Position numbers and translations under genes: made by a program. From an uncultured Muribaculaceae bacterium (GTDB lineage: Bacteria; Bacteroidota; Bacteroidia; Bacteroidales; Muribaculaceae), in the NCBI GenBank assembly GCA_947175145.1, contig CAMWLY010000004.1, positions 1 to 60,435 on the forward strand: 60,435 nucleotides of DNA, in the 5' to 3' direction. Shown one piece after another: positions 53,093-60,435 of the stretch; within the stretch, counting starts at the first letter, position 1; every line of letters starts with the position of its first letter. The notes beneath the pieces are model-generated. The model made no database searches and was not told the DNA's origin. It saw only the letters and a list, made by a program, of their open reading frames with translations.

Positions 53093-55138
53093 ATGAAGAA
53101 ATTTATTCCATCACTTGTCATGAGTATGCTGATCGGTGTCCAGGCCAATGCTGCCGAGGACCCCAATTTCAACTATCATGTGGACCGCTTTGCCGACATC
53201 GAGGTGCTCCGCTATGAGGTACCCGAGTTCCAAAGACTCACACCGCAACAAAGAGTTATGATTTACTATCTGAGTCAGGCCGCTCAGATGGGACGCGACA
53301 TTATCTGGGACCAGAATGGAGCTTACAATCTTCAGATACGTCAGCTTCTGGAGCAAATCTACAGCAATTACAATGAAGACCGCGAGTCGAAGGATTTCAA
53401 AGCTTTTGAGAAATATCTGAAGCAGGTGTGGTTCGGAAATGGTATACACCATCATTATTCAACCGACAAATTCCAACCTGAATTCAGCCGCGAATTTTTC
53501 GAGACTCAGATTGCCACTCTCGACCAATCGAAACTGCCGCTTTCAGAGGGTCAGACACCGGCGGAAATGATCTCAACTCTCGGAGAAATCATCTTCAATC
53601 CCGCGGTTATGCCCAAACGTGTGAATCAAGATGGCACACAAGATGTAGTAGCCACCTCCGCAGGCAACTATTACGGCCCGGAGGTGACTCAAGCAGAGGT
53701 TGAGGCTTATTACAGCTCTCTCAAGGACCCGAATGATGCCACTCCCGTAAGCTATGGACTCAACTCAAAGATTGTAAAGGATAAAGATGGTAATCTGCGC
53801 GAGGAAGTATATCGTGTCAATGGTCTTTACGGCCCGGCAATCGCAGAAATAATTTTCTGGCTTGAAAAGGCTAAAGGTGTAGCTGAAAATGACGCCCAGA
53901 AAACATGGATTCAATCTCTGATTAACTATTATATCACAGGTGACTTGCGCACTTTCGACGAGTATTCGATTCTGTGGGCTGAGGATACGAAATCAGATGT
54001 GGATTTCGTAAACGGATTTATTGAGTCTTACGGTGATCCGCTCGGCATGACCGGAGCCTGGGAGTCCTACGTAAACTTCAAGAATGCCAAATCATCGGAG
54101 CGCACTGAGATTATTTCAGCTAATGCGCAGTGGTTTGAAGACCACTCTCCGGTTGATCCGAAATTCCGTCGCGATAAGGTTAAAGGTGTATCCGCTAAGG
54201 TGATCAATGCTGCTATGCTTGCCGGTGATGCATTCCCCTCAACCGCAATCGGCATCAATCTGCCCAACTCAAACTGGATTCGTGCGGCTCACGGTTCTAA
54301 ATCTGTAACCATTGAGAATATCACCGAAGCTTACGATATGGCAAGCCATGGCAACGGCTTCAACGCTGAATTTGTGATTGATGACGCCACATCTAAATTA
54401 ATGGATAAATATCTGTATATCACAGATATGCTTCACACCGACCTGCATGAGTGCCTTGGCCATGGTTCCGGACGCCTCCTGCCCGGTGTGGATCCCGATG
54501 CTCTCAAAGAGCATGGCTCCACCCTTGAAGAGGCGCGCGCCGACCTTTTCGCCCTCTATTATCTGGCAGATCCCAAACTGATTGAACTTGGAATCCTGGA
54601 TAATCCCGAGGCTTATAAAGCTGAATACTATAAATACATGCTCAATGGTCTGATGACTCAGCTGAATCGTATCGAACCGGGCAATGATGTTGAGGAGGCT
54701 CACATGCGCAATCGTCAGCTGATTGCTCAATGGGCGCTGAAACACGGCAAGAAGCAAGCTGCCGGTGGCAAGGACGTTGTGGAACTGACCAAAAAGGGTG
54801 GTAAAACTTACGTTAAGATTAATGATTATCCGGCTCTGCGTAAACTGTTTGGCAAGTTGCTTGCAGAAATCCAGCGTGTGAAGAGTGAAGGTGACTATAA
54901 TGCCGGCAATGCCCTGGTGCAGGAATATGCAGTAAAAGTTGATCCCAAACTCCACAATGAAGTGCTTAGCCGCTTCTCAAAACTTGACATTCCTCCTTAC
55001 AGAGGTTTCATAAACCCCATATATACCCCCGTCACTGATGAGAAAGGGAATATCATCGATGCTACTATCTCATGGCCGGAAAATTATGTGGAGCAGATGA
55101 TGCGTCTGAGCCGTGATTACTCACCGCTTACGAAATGA
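53093..55138 (+). CDS. Dipeptidyl peptidase III (M49), exported
   Basis: A 681-residue zinc peptidase releasing dipeptides from the N-terminus of oligopeptides. The M49 zinc site is 'HECLGH' at residues 452-457 with the third ligand in 'TLEEARADLF' (Glu479 or Glu480), as in human HELLGH and EECRAE. An N-terminal Sec signal peptide (about 1-20, 'MKKFIPSLVMSMLIGVQANA') is clearly visible, so the enzyme is expected in the periplasm or outside; M49 peptidases of eukaryotes are cytosolic. It probably serves in peptide scavenging. Its stop overlaps the start of the next gene. Confidence 0.94.
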   Translation: MKKFIPSLVMSMLIGVQANAAEDPNFNYHVDRFADIEVLRYEVPEFQRLTPQQRVMIYYLSQAAQMGRDIIWDQNGAYNLQIRQLLEQIYSNYNEDRESKDFKAFEKYLKQVWFGNGIHHHYSTDKFQPEFSREFFETQIATLDQSKLPLSEGQTPAEMISTLGEIIFNPAVMPKRVNQDGTQDVVATSAGNYYGPEVTQAEVEAYYSSLKDPNDATPVSYGLNSKIVKDKDGNLREEVYRVNGLYGPAIAEIIFWLEKAKGVAENDAQKTWIQSLINYYITGDLRTFDEYSILWAEDTKSDVDFVNGFIESYGDPLGMTGAWESYVNFKNAKSSERTEIISANAQWFEDHSPVDPKFRRDKVKGVSAKVINAAMLAGDAFPSTAIGINLPNSNWIRAAHGSKSVTIENITEAYDMASHGNGFNAEFVIDDATSKLMDKYLYITDMLHTDLHECLGHGSGRLLPGVDPDALKEHGSTLEEARADLFALYYLADPKLIELGILDNPEAYKAEYYKYMLNGLMTQLNRIEPGNDVEEAHMRNRQLIAQWALKHGKKQAAGGKDVVELTKKGGKTYVKINDYPALRKLFGKLLAEIQRVKSEGDYNAGNALVQEYAVKVDPKLHNEVLSRFSKLDIPPYRGFINPIYTPVTDEKGNIIDATISWPENYVEQMMRLSRDYSPLTK

Positions 55139-55581
55139 TGCAGAAAATCAAAAAGGAGTTCTTCGCATATCGCAACGGTATGCTTGCTGATACTCTCCGA
55201 AACCATGGTGATCCCCACAAAGTAATATTCGGGCTAAATGTGCCTCAAATTGCATCAATCGCACGCAATATTATCGCTGAATTGGAAGATTCACCTGAAC
55301 AAAATTCTACGGTTAACCGTGAGAGTATCGCACGCTCACTTTGGACAGATAGAGAGGTGCGCGAATCAAGACTGCTCGCCACTTATCTGTTTGATCCGGC
55401 GAATACCACGATTGAACAGGCTGTGGCTCTGGCTAAAGATGTGCGCACGACCGAAGAGGCCGATATGCTCGCTTTCAGGCTGTTCAAACGAATGAAAGAT
55501 GCCGATAAGCTTCTATCAGCTCTCCTGGCAGACCCAGACACCGCTCGCGCTGCGAATTCTCTCTTACCTCATCTTGATTGA
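55135..55581 (+). CDS. Small HEAT-like protein, DNA alkylation repair family
   Basis: A 148-residue all-helical protein. The N-terminal 'FFAYRNGMLADTLRNHGDPH', followed by 'VIFGLNVPQIASIARNI', and then 'REVRESRLLATYLFDP' resemble the HEAT-type repeats of AlkC/AlkD-like DNA alkylation repair proteins. It is, however, shorter than AlkD (about 220-240 residues) and catalytic residues cannot be confirmed. It may be a degenerate or non-catalytic family member. It overlaps the DPP III stop (ATGATG), so it is translated from the same mRNA, and ends 18 bases before a strong terminator. Confidence 0.6.
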   Translation: MMQKIKKEFFAYRNGMLADTLRNHGDPHKVIFGLNVPQIASIARNIIAELEDSPEQNSTVNRESIARSLWTDREVRESRLLATYLFDPANTTIEQAVALAKDVRTTEEADMLAFRLFKRMKDADKLLSALLADPDTARAANSLLPHLD

Positions 55582-55599
55582 TTATTGACTTAACTCCCC

Positions 55600-55640
55600 G
55601 GAAGTGTGCCGAGATTACTTGGCACACTTCCTTATTTTAT
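55600..55640 (+). terminator. Intrinsic terminator after the DPP III unit
   Basis: GGAAGTGTGCC (55600-55610) pairs perfectly with GGCACACTTCC (55621-55631) around a 10-base loop, followed by TTATTTTATA. It ends the DPP III / HEAT-like unit and separates it from the subtilase gene. Confidence 0.9.
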
Positions 55641-55666
55641 ATGTTTTCGGAATAAATGTTAACGAG

Positions 55667-55698
55667 TTTGCAGAGCGTGTCTATTTTTATTAACTTGC
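55667..55698 (+). promoter_or_regulatory. Promoter of subtilase gene
   Basis: TTTG at 55667-55670, exactly 20 bases, then TAACTTGC at 55691-55698, which keeps the TAnnTT core but departs from TTTG at the last two bases. Transcription would start near 55702, about 18 bases before the ATG. Confidence 0.6.
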
Positions 55699-55719
55699 AG
55701 TAGTATATCAATTTATCAA

Positions 55720-57810
55720 ATGAAGAACTTTCAACTGTCAGCCATTATCGCGGCCTTCATAATATCTATTTCTACCTATACTGTAGCTGCTGCAGAGGAG
55801 CCTGATTATATACCCACGATACTTGTTTTTGAGAACGAAGATGAATTAGCCGAGCTTGAAGATGAGGGAGTGATAATATGGTATCATCGGGCTGATATGG
55901 CTCTTGCTGCCATTCCTAAAGCATTGGCATCTTCCGGGAAATTTCAATCCAAATCCAAATCCAAATCCAAAAAAAATTTCCGTTTGCCGCAGCCGGCAAA
56001 ACCGGCTCTCGATATAGCACGCGGATATGCCGATGCCTATAAAATTCATTCAGGCGAAGGAATTTCGCAGGCATATACGGGTAAAGACATTGTAGTAGGT
56101 TTTTGTGATTCAGGTTTTGACCCTAACCACATCGCTTTCAGAGACGCATCAGGCAAGTCTCGCGTGAAACTATTGATAGATTATAAAGAAACTTCAGGAG
56201 AAAAAATCGTTTGTGACACCGCTGAGGAAATTGCAGCCTGGACCACTGATAATCCTGACATGTATCATGCCACACATGTGGCCAACATAATGGCCGGCGG
56301 TTATATGGGCAATGATTATTGGGGCATGGCACCGGAAGCGGAGATTGTGGCTTGCACCTCGCAACTATATGACCCGGGAATTTTGGCATCGTGTGAAGAT
56401 ATAATAGCCTATGCAAAAAGTGTAGGCAAGAGAGCAGTGATCAACCTCTCTCTCGGCAGCTATAACGGTCCTCACGACGGCACTTCGCTTTTCAACAGAT
56501 ACCTCGATATACTCGGGCAGGAAGCTGTGATATGTTTGGCCGCAGGTAATCAGGCTACCCTGCACCATACATATCGCGCTGATTTCAGTGAATCAAACCC
56601 TGCATGGCGCACGCGGGTATGGTCTTACGACACACAGCAATTTCATGTGACCGGTCTTACTGATGCCTGGAGTGCCGACAATCGGCCGATCGGTGCAAGA
56701 ATACTTATTCTCGATCTTGAAGATGGTCTGGTTTATCGCTCCCCTATCTTTGATGAAACTTCTGAATTCCCGATTGTTATTTCTTCGGAAAATGATGCTG
56801 TATTCGGCAGATACCTGGAGGGTGAAGTTGAAATAAGCGGAGAAATCGACAAAACTAACGGACGCTGGGTCACAAATATATATTACGATGTAAAATGCGA
56901 CCTGCATGATTCCACATCGCCTTGGACAAGAGCACGCTATGAATTGGGCATCGAATATAGCGGTGCGCCGGGCACTCATGCCGATATAGCAGCAGATGGT
57001 TTATATTCCCTGATTCGTCAGTGGCCCGGTTATGAAGCTCCGGGCGATGACCTGTCGGTGAGTGACCTGGCTTGCGGCCAGAACCTGATTTGTGTCGGCA
57101 TGTATAATAACAGAGCTTCTCTACCTCTTGTAGATGGTTCTGAAATGGCAACTCCCGTGCAACCACTGACAATCAGCAACTATTCCGGTTACGGCACCCT
57201 GATCGATGGCCGTGTATTACCACACACAGTGGCTCCCGGCGGCTATCTGGTATCGGGATGCAACAGCCATTTTCTGGCAGCTCATCCCGAGAAACTCAGC
57301 GAGATGAATCATTGCGAAACCATCGAGGGTAATAATTATTATTGGGCCAGAGATGCGGGCACTTCTATGTCTACGCCTTTTGTAGCGGGCACGATTGCTA
57401 CATGGCTCGAAGCAAATCCGGCCCTTGATGTGGAGGATATTAAGAATATAATTATCTCTACCAACAACCATAATTATCCCGATTCTGATAATCCGCGACA
57501 CGGACTCGGTTGGTTCGAACCATACCTAGGCCTCAAAATGGCTGTGGCCATGTCGGGAGTAACACCCGGCAAAACCGATGCGGGGAAACCAATGGCTATT
57601 TATAAGGGCAATTGCATTGAAGTGCTTAATCCGGGGGCAATTAATCTGAGTTGTTCTATCTTCGGTATTGATGGACGACTGATAAATCAATCGGTGATAA
57701 TAAACGCACCTGTTACTTCATTCGACATTGCCGATTTAAACCCGGGAGCCTATATTCTCTCCATCACATCCGAATCCACATCTCCCATCTCCCTGAAATT
57801 CTCCAAATAG
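55720..57810 (+). CDS. S8 subtilisin-like protease, T9SS cargo
   Basis: A 696-residue secreted serine protease. A signal peptide (about 1-24) is followed by a short pro-region containing a SKSKSKSKK tract (about 77-85). Catalytic residues are Asp130 ('GFCDSGFDP'), His183 ('YHATHVANIMAGG', where the usual HGTH has Ala for Gly), Asn277 of the oxyanion hole ('LAAGNQ') and Ser549 ('DAGTSMSTPFVAG'). A beta-rich insertion of about 200 residues separates Asn277 and Ser549. The last 80 residues form a type A type IX sorting domain ending 'GAYILSITSESTSPISLKFS' plus K. It is probably exported to the cell surface or medium. Confidence 0.93.
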   Translation: MKNFQLSAIIAAFIISISTYTVAAAEEPDYIPTILVFENEDELAELEDEGVIIWYHRADMALAAIPKALASSGKFQSKSKSKSKKNFRLPQPAKPALDIARGYADAYKIHSGEGISQAYTGKDIVVGFCDSGFDPNHIAFRDASGKSRVKLLIDYKETSGEKIVCDTAEEIAAWTTDNPDMYHATHVANIMAGGYMGNDYWGMAPEAEIVACTSQLYDPGILASCEDIIAYAKSVGKRAVINLSLGSYNGPHDGTSLFNRYLDILGQEAVICLAAGNQATLHHTYRADFSESNPAWRTRVWSYDTQQFHVTGLTDAWSADNRPIGARILILDLEDGLVYRSPIFDETSEFPIVISSENDAVFGRYLEGEVEISGEIDKTNGRWVTNIYYDVKCDLHDSTSPWTRARYELGIEYSGAPGTHADIAADGLYSLIRQWPGYEAPGDDLSVSDLACGQNLICVGMYNNRASLPLVDGSEMATPVQPLTISNYSGYGTLIDGRVLPHTVAPGGYLVSGCNSHFLAAHPEKLSEMNHCETIEGNNYYWARDAGTSMSTPFVAGTIATWLEANPALDVEDIKNIIISTNNHNYPDSDNPRHGLGWFEPYLGLKMAVAMSGVTPGKTDAGKPMAIYKGNCIEVLNPGAINLSCSIFGIDGRLINQSVIINAPVTSFDIADLNPGAYILSITSESTSPISLKFSK

Positions 57811-57841
57811 ATACCTGATCTTCTATTGCTTATGAGGCAGC

Positions 57842-58423
57842 CTAAACCATTTTTGAATGGCTAACCTTTGAAAGCATGGCTTCATCTCCTCGGGAATCTC
57901 CATATCCCCATGTTTCAAATTCTTCAAAATTTGGAAATAATTCGAGGATTCTTGATACTTTCTCAGCACCATGACAATTTCTTGTCCTGAAATTTCCGGA
58001 AATTTTTCCGACTTCATCAATCTCGACCTCAGTGGCGATGACATGATCTACTCCATTATCCAGCGCCCACTTCCTTATCCAATCTCCGATACTGGCCGAT
58101 ACGATTACTATTTTGTGACCGGACTGTTTGTGGTGATTTAATATTTCGAAAACATCTTTTCTTAAATCTCTTTCAATAAACTTCGCGTACTTATATCCGG
58201 ATTCTTTGAAACGGGCATAATCCAACCCACGATAAAGATGTGAAAATAATTCTTGCTTTGCTTCCGAATTACTCTTTAACCCAAGCTTCCATTGTATAAG
58301 CGCGGGCAATGATTTCAATAACGCTTTGTAATAGGCACATTTTCCAACACAAAATTTTGCAAATCCAATAAATGAATCATGGCGCGTGAGGGTACCGTCG
58401 AAGTCAAAGAACGCTATTTTCAT
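57842..58423 (-). CDS. HAD-IB family phosphatase
   Basis: A roughly 193-residue hydrolase. The start at ATG 58423 gives MKIAFFDFDGTLTRHDSF; the 11-codon upstream extension overlaps the UbiA gene and is rejected. Motif I 'FDFDGT' (Asp7, Asp9), motif II 'KIVIVSASIGDW', and motif IV 'GYGDSRGDEAM' are present, with a helical cap of the PSP/SerB (IB) type. It overlaps the UbiA gene by 4 bases (ATGA), so it is translated with it. A likely job is dephosphorylation of the phosphoribosyl-polyprenyl phosphate made by that enzyme; this pairing is inferred. It converges on the subtilase gene. Confidence 0.87.
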   Translation of the reverse strand: MKIAFFDFDGTLTRHDSFIGFAKFCVGKCAYYKALLKSLPALIQWKLGLKSNSEAKQELFSHLYRGLDYARFKESGYKYAKFIERDLRKDVFEILNHHKQSGHKIVIVSASIGDWIRKWALDNGVDHVIATEVEIDEVGKISGNFRTRNCHGAEKVSRILELFPNFEEFETWGYGDSRGDEAMLSKVSHSKMV

Positions 58424-59301
58424 AAATATAATATTATTACAAATGACAAGGACCATAGGAGCAAACAGACCTGAATAAATCTGTCACGCAACAAAACCTT
58501 TGTCGGACTGCCGCTGCGCTGATCCACGATTGCGACCTGCAAGTAGCGTAAAATAGCAGCCAAAACAAAAATTGAGGTCACATAAACATGTCTATTGTCA
58601 AAACGCATCTCAACTTCCGGTGATACACTATACATTATGTAACACACTATAGTTATTGCGCCAATAAGTCCAAGAGTCTGATTCAAAAATGAAAGATTAT
58701 ATCTTATGACATTTTTTCTAACCTTGATCTGCTCAGTCTTATATAATACCACATCATCTCTTCTTTTTGCGAACGCAAGAAATAGTGCGATTAGGAATGT
58801 CATCAGCACTATCCATGGAGATAGCCAAATACCACAAGCTATTCCTCCGGCCATAAGTCGCAACACAAACCCGAATGAGACAATAAACACATCTATTATT
58901 GCATATTGTTTAAGCTTAAAACAATATAATATATTTAGAATGAAGTAGAAGAGAAGAACAAGTGACACTTTTGGGCCTGCTTGTGCAAGCATGAAATAGC
59001 TTATCGCAAAACTACTTAACACAAGTATTACCGCAAGAAAGATAGCCTCAACCGGGCGTATTTTTCCAGAGGCGAGAGGACGATTCTTCTTCTTCGGGTG
59101 TCTTCTATCAGCCTCCAGATCATGCAAATCGTTGATACAATACACCGCGCTTGCCATAAAAGAAAACGCAATTGCCGCCAATATTGCCTCACGCCAGCAC
59201 AATAAATCAAATAACTTTCCACCGAAAAACAGAGGGATTAAGACAAATATGTTTTTAATCCATTGATGCGGGCGCATTAATGAAAACAATGATCCAAGCA
59301 T
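58420..59301 (-). CDS. UbiA-type polyprenyl-phosphate phosphoribosyltransferase
   Basis: A 293-residue polytopic membrane protein with about eight transmembrane helices. The N-terminal 'RPHQWIKNIFVLIPLFFGG' and the Asp-rich motif 'NDLHDLEADRRHP' (Asn57, Asp58, Asp61, Asp65), with 'KNRPLASG' just after, are typical of the UbiA branch that makes polyprenyl-phosphoryl-5-phosphoribose from PRPP, as in mycobacterial Rv3806c. It is adjacent to a HAD phosphatase and a polymerase-like membrane protein, which suggests pentofuranose incorporation into a surface polysaccharide. No epimerase genes (DprE1/E2) are in the window. It overlaps the HAD gene. Confidence 0.85.
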   Translation of the reverse strand: MLGSLFSLMRPHQWIKNIFVLIPLFFGGKLFDLLCWREAILAAIAFSFMASAVYCINDLHDLEADRRHPKKKNRPLASGKIRPVEAIFLAVILVLSSFAISYFMLAQAGPKVSLVLLFYFILNILYCFKLKQYAIIDVFIVSFGFVLRLMAGGIACGIWLSPWIVLMTFLIALFLAFAKRRDDVVLYKTEQIKVRKNVIRYNLSFLNQTLGLIGAITIVCYIMYSVSPEVEMRFDNRHVYVTSIFVLAAILRYLQVAIVDQRSGSPTKVLLRDRFIQVCLLLWSLSFVIILYL

Positions 59302-59308
59302 AAGAATC

Positions 59309-60435
59309 TCAGAATATATGTTCTACACATTTAAATATATATGAGAATAGAGTCCCTACGACACTCTGTTCCCAGCATGTGCTAAATTTTAAATGATAGG
59401 GTGATATCGCCAGTAACAGAAGCATAAAAATCAATACTCCCCTTCTTGGCTGCAAAATGCGGTCCAGATAATTATTGATCTTAATAATTCCCATTTTGTA
59501 CCAAATTGGGAAAGATGATATTATGGACTTGTTGGGAATAATTACGAATGCAGCGAAAGTCCCGACAGACAGATATTGCATATTTCGACCGGTGTCACAA
59601 CTCAGCACAGTAAACATCGGAATCATGCAGATTACTAAAAGTGAATATAACAATGAGAGAGCTAACTTATCGTCGAAAGTGTTGTGCCGGGGATTTTTAT
59701 CAAACACAAAGAAAAAGTTGGTAAACATATAGTAGGCTGCGAGTATAATCATAGGAAGTAATATGAAGCCATAGCCCCCTTCGGCGACAGCAAAATTGTA
59801 TTTAAGGTGCATTATAAAAGTATCCTGAGCATTCCATCCTATAGCACCTATAGCTGAGGGCATTCCACTATATAGTGCTTTTCCGGGATTAACTGAATTC
59901 CATGAATCCGCAATATGCTGAGCAATTTCCGGCGTTCCTTTAAAAAGACATAACACCCCAAACTGAATGAGAGGAATACATATTAAAATCCAATTTAATA
60001 TTTTATGATATTGCTTTGCATTTAAGATTAATGCATAAATCGGAAATCCCCAAAATATAAATGCTTCGTGCATGAACAGCCCAAATGTAATCAACACACA
60101 GGCAAATATTCTTTTTATAATCCCTGTATCAGAGTATCGCAATAGGGTTATAATACCAATTAACACACAATACAGTAGATAATCCTTTCTTACTATATCA
60201 TTGGTATAACCAAGAAATAATGGAGATAACAATATCCACCAACTATAATTATACTTCCGGAATTTGTGAAAGAAATATATTATCACAAAAAAGAAAGCGA
60301 CATAGCTTATACAGGATATAACCGGAATTATCGGATAAGCCGAGAATGAATAGAATTGATAAAGTACCTCTCCTATCAATCCTCTTCTTACAAAACCGCC
60401 TTGATAATTTATCAGGAATTCACTGTATTCAATAA
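59309..60435 (-). CDS. EpsG-like polysaccharide membrane protein, 5' partial
   Basis: A polytopic membrane protein with about eleven hydrophobic segments. The frame is open through the window edge: upstream of the in-window TTG at 60379 it reads without a stop to 60433. The first residues seen, 'YSEFLINYQGGFVRRGLIGE', contain the 'GGFVRRGLIGE' motif often near the N-terminus of EpsG/oligosaccharide polymerase-like proteins. The true start therefore lies outside the window and perhaps a few tens of residues are missing. 'LFKGTPEIAQHIADSWNSV' and 'AIGAIGWNAQDTFIMHLKYN' are large loop segments. It is 7 bases upstream of the UbiA gene. The DNA here is visibly AT-rich, suggesting transfer. Confidence 0.75.
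   Translation of the reverse strand, partial: IEYSEFLINYQGGFVRRGLIGEVLYQFYSFSAYPIIPVISCISYVAFFFVIIYFFHKFRKYNYSWWILLSPLFLGYTNDIVRKDYLLYCVLIGIITLLRYSDTGIIKRIFACVLITFGLFMHEAFIFWGFPIYALILNAKQYHKILNWILICIPLIQFGVLCLFKGTPEIAQHIADSWNSVNPGKALYSGMPSAIGAIGWNAQDTFIMHLKYNFAVAEGGYGFILLPMIILAAYYMFTNFFFVFDKNPRHNTFDDKLALSLLYSLLVICMIPMFTVLSCDTGRNMQYLSVGTFAAFVIIPNKSIISSFPIWYKMGIIKINNYLDRILQPRRGVLIFMLLLLAISPYHLKFSTCWEQSVVGTLFSYIFKCVEHIF

Noticed and set aside
1-60435. tRNA, rRNA, CRISPR array, insertion sequence, prophage or toxin-antitoxin module
   Set aside because: I read all intergenic gaps and saw no cloverleaf-like sequence, spaced repeats, transposase, integrase or small paired genes that would support any of these; a profile search was not possible.

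Overview
The window looks like a chromosomal segment of a Bacteroidales bacterium, most likely of the Muribaculaceae. Supporting signs are Bacteroidota-type promoters (TTTG, about 20 bases, then TAnnTTTG) in front of many genes, weak Shine-Dalgarno sites, type IX secretion signals, a lipidated TamA-like protein, Bacteroidota gene orders (coaBC-DUF4835-recN; nusB-yajC-ybbR-coaE) and OmpA-family proteins of the gut Bacteroidales kind. The family assignment is inferred from protein style only. I see no insertion sequence, prophage, CRISPR array, tRNA or rRNA.

Layout. 41-1414 (-) is a DcaP-like porin. 1732-5339 is an etfB-etfA-acyl-CoA dehydrogenase operon. 5438-6573 is rpsF-rpsR-rplI with an S6:S18-type autoregulatory leader, closed by a perfect terminator hairpin. 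6813-13387 carries dnaN, a DEDDh exonuclease, coaBC, DUF4835/PorD, recN and rlmB. 13428-17213 carries nusB, yajC, ybbR, coaE and a DUF5606 gene behind a separate promoter. 17217-21538 holds secreted or lipoprotein genes (S41 protease, PD40 protein, T9SS-cargo-like protein). lepA and a class I fumarase converge on a shared terminator.

25442-32730 is a capsule/exopolysaccharide cluster: wza-like, wzc-like tyrosine kinase, rfbA, rfbC, an O-antigen polymerase/ligase-like membrane protein and a DUF1972 glycosyltransferase. 32854-43127 is a tight six-gene envelope operon: amidase-fold/golvesin protein, GT2, DUF4922 (GalT/HIT-like), AmpG-like transporter, TamL-like outer-membrane protein and a phosphoglycolate-phosphatase-like HAD. 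A perfect 21-bp bidirectional terminator separates it from convergent gdhA.

44806-47818 (-) has two paralogous OmpA-family proteins, each with its own terminator. 48173-53052 has a degenerate LytM/M23 protein, dxr, rseP and rlmI. 53093-55581 has an exported-looking DPP III and a small HEAT-like protein. 55720-57810 is a T9SS-type subtilase. On the minus strand the window ends in an AT-rich polysaccharide segment (57842-60435): HAD phosphatase, UbiA-type phosphoribosyl-polyprenyl-phosphate synthase and an EpsG-like membrane protein that runs off the window edge.

The most notable observations are an internally duplicated, roughly 467-residue NusB transcribed with almost no leader; the six-gene envelope operon with an amidase fold split by a golvesin-type domain; a tandemly duplicated promoter block upstream of fumarase; and structured RNA leaders or intergenic hairpins at etfB, rpsF and between wzc and rfbA. 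I found no clear-cut new defence or mobile system.
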